Shown one piece after another: positions 61,648 to 64,000 of a DNA stretch of 64,000 nucleotides. This DNA comes from Azospirillum baldaniorum. Lineage in GTDB: Bacteria; Pseudomonadota; Alphaproteobacteria; Azospirillales; Azospirillaceae. Each line of letters opens with the position of its first letter. Positions within the stretch are counted from its first letter, which is position 1. The DNA is taken from positions 514,001 through 578,000 of the forward strand of contig NZ_CP022253.1 in the NCBI RefSeq assembly GCF_003119195.2. The letters are read 5' to 3'. Made by a program: the position numbers and the translations under genes. The notes under the pieces were generated by a model, which was not told the origin of the DNA, ran no database searches, and saw only the letters and a list, made by a program, of their open reading frames with translations.

Positions 61648-63300
61648 ATGAGCGCCGGGCGTGGGAAAATGGGCCGCTTGCGGGACGGCGTCGCACAGAT
61701 CGCCTTCGGCAACCCGATCTACAAGCTGACCTTGGGCGGCCGCGCGCCGACCGCCCTGTCCGCCGTGCCGCCGGACCCCTGGCCGGGCGACGCCGGGGAC
61801 GGCTCGGCGATCCTGGCCGGCGTCTTCCGCTTCGGCGGGCAGGCGGCGGCGGCCGACGCCCACGGCGCGCCGAACTGGCGGGCCGGCAGCGCCGTCTGGC
61901 AGGACGCCCTGCACGGCTTCGAATGGCTGCGCGACCTGCGGGCGGTCGGCGGCGACACCGCGCGGCGGCGGGCCCGCGCGCTGGTGCTGTCCTGGCTGGG
62001 CAACAACGGGAGCTGGAACGCCCAGACCTGGGCGCCGGAGGTGCTGGGCGCCCGCATTGCCGCCTGGATCGGCCTGCACGACTTCTATTGCGCCTCCGCC
62101 GACGACGAGTTCCGCGCCGCGGTCTTCGACAGCCTCGCCCGGCAGGTCAAGCATCTGACCCGCGTGGTGCCCGGCGCGCTGGACGGCAAGGCGCTGGTCA
62201 CCGCGGCCAAGGGCCTCGTCTATGGCGGCTTCTGCCTGCCGGAGCATGAGCGGATCGGCCAGGACGCGCTGAAGCTGCTGGAGCGGGAACTGCCGCGCCA
62301 GATCCTGCCGGACGGCGGCCATGTCGAGCGCTGCCCCTCGGTGCAGCTGCGCATCCTGCGCGACCTGATCGACATGCGGTCGGTCCTGCGCACCGCCCGC
62401 GCCGACGTGCCGGAGGCGCTGCAGCACGCCATCGACCGCATGACGCCGGCCCTGCGCTTCTTCCGCCACGGCGACGGCGGCCTCGCCCTGTTCAACGGCG
62501 GGCGGGAGGAGGACGCGGCGCTGGTCGACACGGTGCTGGCCCAGGCCGACGCCCGCGGGCGTCCGTTGAAGAGCGCGCCGCACACCGGCTTCGAGCGGCT
62601 GATCGCCGGGCGGACCATGGTGCTGATGGACACCGGCGTGCCGCCGGTCACCGGGCTGGACGCCACCGCCCACGCCGGCACCCTGTCGCTGGAGATGTCG
62701 GTCGGCAAGGAGCGGCTGATCGTCAATTGCGGTGCCCACCCGGTGAAGACCGGCCCCTGGCGCGCCGCGCTGGCCGGCACCGCCGCCCATTCCACCGTCG
62801 TGCTGGCCGAGACCAACTCGTCGGAGGTGATCGAGGCGGGCGGTCTGGGCCGCCGCCCCTCCCATGTCGGCTGCGAGCGGCAGGAGAACGACGGGGCGGT
62901 GCTGGTCGTCGCCACCCACAACGGCTACAGCCGCAACTTCGGCTATCTGCACCGCCGCCGCGTCTATCTGGCGGAGAACGGCGAGGACCTGCGCGGCGAG
63001 GACATGCTGGAGCCGGTGATCGGCGCCACGCCGGAGCCGCGGCCCTTCACCATCCGCTTCCACCTGCATCCCGCGGTCCAGGCGAGCCTCGTCCAGGGCG
63101 GGCAGGTGCAGCTGAAGCTGCCGAGCGGCGCCGCCTGGCGGCTGCGCGCGTCGGGCGCCACGCTGGAGCTGGAGGAGAGCATTTATCTGGGCAGCGGCGA
63201 CGAGCCGCGGCGGACCACCCAGATCGCCGTCTCCGGACATACCGGCCCCGCCATCAAGACGGTGAAATGGGCCTTGCGCCGCGAGCGCAAGGGGGGGTAA
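61648..63300 (+). CDS. Heparinase II/III family protein
   Basis: 550 residues. The toroid (alpha/alpha) domain has WRAGSAVWQDALHGFEWLRDL, GSWNAQTWAPEVLGARIAAWIG and PDGGHVERCPSVQLRILRDL. The C-terminal beta domain includes FRHGDGGLALFNGG and LIVNCGAHPVKTGPWRAALAG, then AHSTVVLAETNSSEV, the family's catalytic His region. These lyases cleave uronic-acid polysaccharides; in alphaproteobacteria this gene is fixed next to rsmB and purH, and its substrate is unknown. There is no signal peptide, so a cytoplasmic or periplasm-loaded substrate is uncertain. Confidence 0.92.
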   Translation: MSAGRGKMGRLRDGVAQIAFGNPIYKLTLGGRAPTALSAVPPDPWPGDAGDGSAILAGVFRFGGQAAAADAHGAPNWRAGSAVWQDALHGFEWLRDLRAVGGDTARRRARALVLSWLGNNGSWNAQTWAPEVLGARIAAWIGLHDFYCASADDEFRAAVFDSLARQVKHLTRVVPGALDGKALVTAAKGLVYGGFCLPEHERIGQDALKLLERELPRQILPDGGHVERCPSVQLRILRDLIDMRSVLRTARADVPEALQHAIDRMTPALRFFRHGDGGLALFNGGREEDAALVDTVLAQADARGRPLKSAPHTGFERLIAGRTMVLMDTGVPPVTGLDATAHAGTLSLEMSVGKERLIVNCGAHPVKTGPWRAALAGTAAHSTVVLAETNSSEVIEAGGLGRRPSHVGCERQENDGAVLVVATHNGYSRNFGYLHRRRVYLAENGEDLRGEDMLEPVIGATPEPRPFTIRFHLHPAVQASLVQGGQVQLKLPSGAAWRLRASGATLELEESIYLGSGDEPRRTTQIAVSGHTGPAIKTVKWALRRERKGG

Positions 63301-63383
63301 ACCGCGCGCATCCGCGGCGGACAGGCCGTGGGAATACGGATCGGTGCCTGTTTCGAGAGTCTGTGGAGTGTTCGCCCTGCGAC

Positions 63384-63410
63384 CGTGATCCCCGCCCGGG
63401 CGGGGGTGAC
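63384..63410. repeat. GC-rich palindrome upstream of purH
   Basis: CGTGATCCCCGCCC (63384-63397) and GGGCGGGGGTGACG (63398-63411) form a near-perfect inverted repeat with no loop bases to spare. It lies between the heparinase gene and purH. It looks like the dispersed GC-rich palindromes of high-GC alphaproteobacteria and does not match the ZTP (pfl) riboswitch often found before purH. Confidence 0.6.
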
Positions 63411-63534
63411 GAAGCGGGGTGTTTCGCTTTTCCGGATCGGTCAGGCAACCGACGGCTCAGGTCCCGTCTTCCCATGCGCCGTCTTCCCAAGCCCTGCCCG
63501 CCGCAGCCGGTTCCATGACAGCCAGGATGCCCCG

Positions 63535-64000
63535 ATGAGCCCGCCGAACGTCGCCCACTCGCCCGCCCCCGATCTCGTCCGCATCACGCGCGCGCTGATC
63601 TCCGTGTCCGACAAGACGGGCCTCGTCGCGCTCGGTCAGGCGCTGGCGGCCAAGGGCGTGGAGATCCTGTCCACCGGCGGCTCCGCCCAGCGGCTGGCCG
63701 AGGCCGGCATCCCGGTGAAGGAGGTCTCCGACCACACCGGCTTCCCGGAGATCATGGACGGGCGCGTCAAGACGCTGCACCCGCGCGTGCACGGCGGCAT
63801 CCTGGCCCGCCGCGATATCCACGCCGAGGCGATGACCACCCACGACATTCCGCCGATCGACCTCGTGGTGGTGAACCTCTACCCGTTCGAGGCGACGGTG
63901 TCGAAGGGCGCCGACTACGCCAACTGCGTGGAGAACATCGACATCGGCGGCCCGGCGATGATCCGCGCTGCGGCCAAGAACCATGACTTCGTCACCGTCG
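63535..64000 (+). CDS. purH: Bifunctional AICAR transformylase / IMP cyclohydrolase (5' part)
   Basis: The first 155 codons are in the window; the right edge cuts the gene. The MGS-type IMP cyclohydrolase domain is clear: [77 protein letters not shown] and [19 protein letters not shown]. PurH makes the last two steps of IMP synthesis. ATG at 63535, with CAGGATG upstream. Confidence 0.97.
   Translation, partial: MSPPNVAHSPAPDLVRITRALISVSDKTGLVALGQALAAKGVEILSTGGSAQRLAEAGIPVKEVSDHTGFPEIMDGRVKTLHPRVHGGILARRDIHAEAMTTHDIPPIDLVVVNLYPFEATVSKGADYANCVENIDIGGPAMIRAAAKNHDFVTV

Noticed and set aside
63301..63534. ZTP (pfl) riboswitch before purH
   Set aside because: The conserved pfl core sequences and pseudoknot are not found; only a simple GC-rich palindrome is present.

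Overview
The window reads as a chromosomal segment of a high-GC (about 70%) alphaproteobacterium of the Rhodospirillales, most like Azospirillum. The grounds are the trpB-trpA-accD-folC order, the tsaD / hemC-hemD-mitofilin(Mic60)-hemY block, the DUF1674-htpX-DHH-rsmB-heparinase-purH run, the many sensor kinases, and CheZ next to a pentapeptide-repeat gene. It is mostly core chromosome: no transposase, integrase, phage gene or CRISPR array is visible. Both ends cut genes (a sensor kinase on the left, purH on the right).

Layout. 1-6.4 kb: partial TorS-like sensor, orphan amino-acid binding protein, then trpBA-accD-folC. 6.4-8.4 kb: an acidic zinc-ribbon protein with evenly spaced helical motifs and tRNA-Arg(CCU). 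8.4-15.7 kb: a pterin neighbourhood made of FolM-like dihydromonapterin reductase, a FolK-like kinase, a periplasmic PruR-like (SUOX-fold) protein coupled to a sensor kinase, a divergent GTP cyclohydrolase I, EamA, YbaK, a pseudo-receiver regulator and a canonical FolE. 16-22 kb: ApaG, GNAT, tRNA-Gly(CCC), OsmB-like lipoprotein and a nitrate/sulfonate-type ABC transporter. 22-34 kb: three large sensor kinases around an amidoligase + class I glutamine amidotransferase pair, then a phospholipase D. 34-43.5 kb: envelope and motility genes (chemoreceptor, OmpA/DUF4398 lipoproteins, a four-repeat secreted protein, NnrU, HtrA, CheZ, pentapeptide-repeat protein). 43.5-53 kb: gpsA, tsaD, the heme/mitofilin operon, YciI and EVE proteins. 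53-64 kb: acs, nuclease, SDHAF4-like DUF1674, htpX, DHH phosphoesterase, rsmB, heparinase-like protein and purH.

How the genes fit together. The best candidate for an under-described system is 8.4-12.8 kb. There a PruR-like periplasmic protein, whose Agrobacterium relative binds pterins, overlaps the start codon of a histidine kinase with a periplasmic domain. Flanking genes could make the pterin ligand: GTP cyclohydrolase I-like, FolM-like and FolK-like. The inferred model is a tetrahydromonapterin-type ligand sensed through PruR by a kinase instead of the c-di-GMP enzyme known from Agrobacterium. Second candidates are the amidoligase/GATase pair between two kinases, and a Mic60 with a helix-turn-helix domain at its cytoplasmic N-terminus. 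Several intergenic regions carry 15-18 bp tandem repeats or G/C-rich palindromes. All functions are inferred by reading translated sequence; no database search was run.
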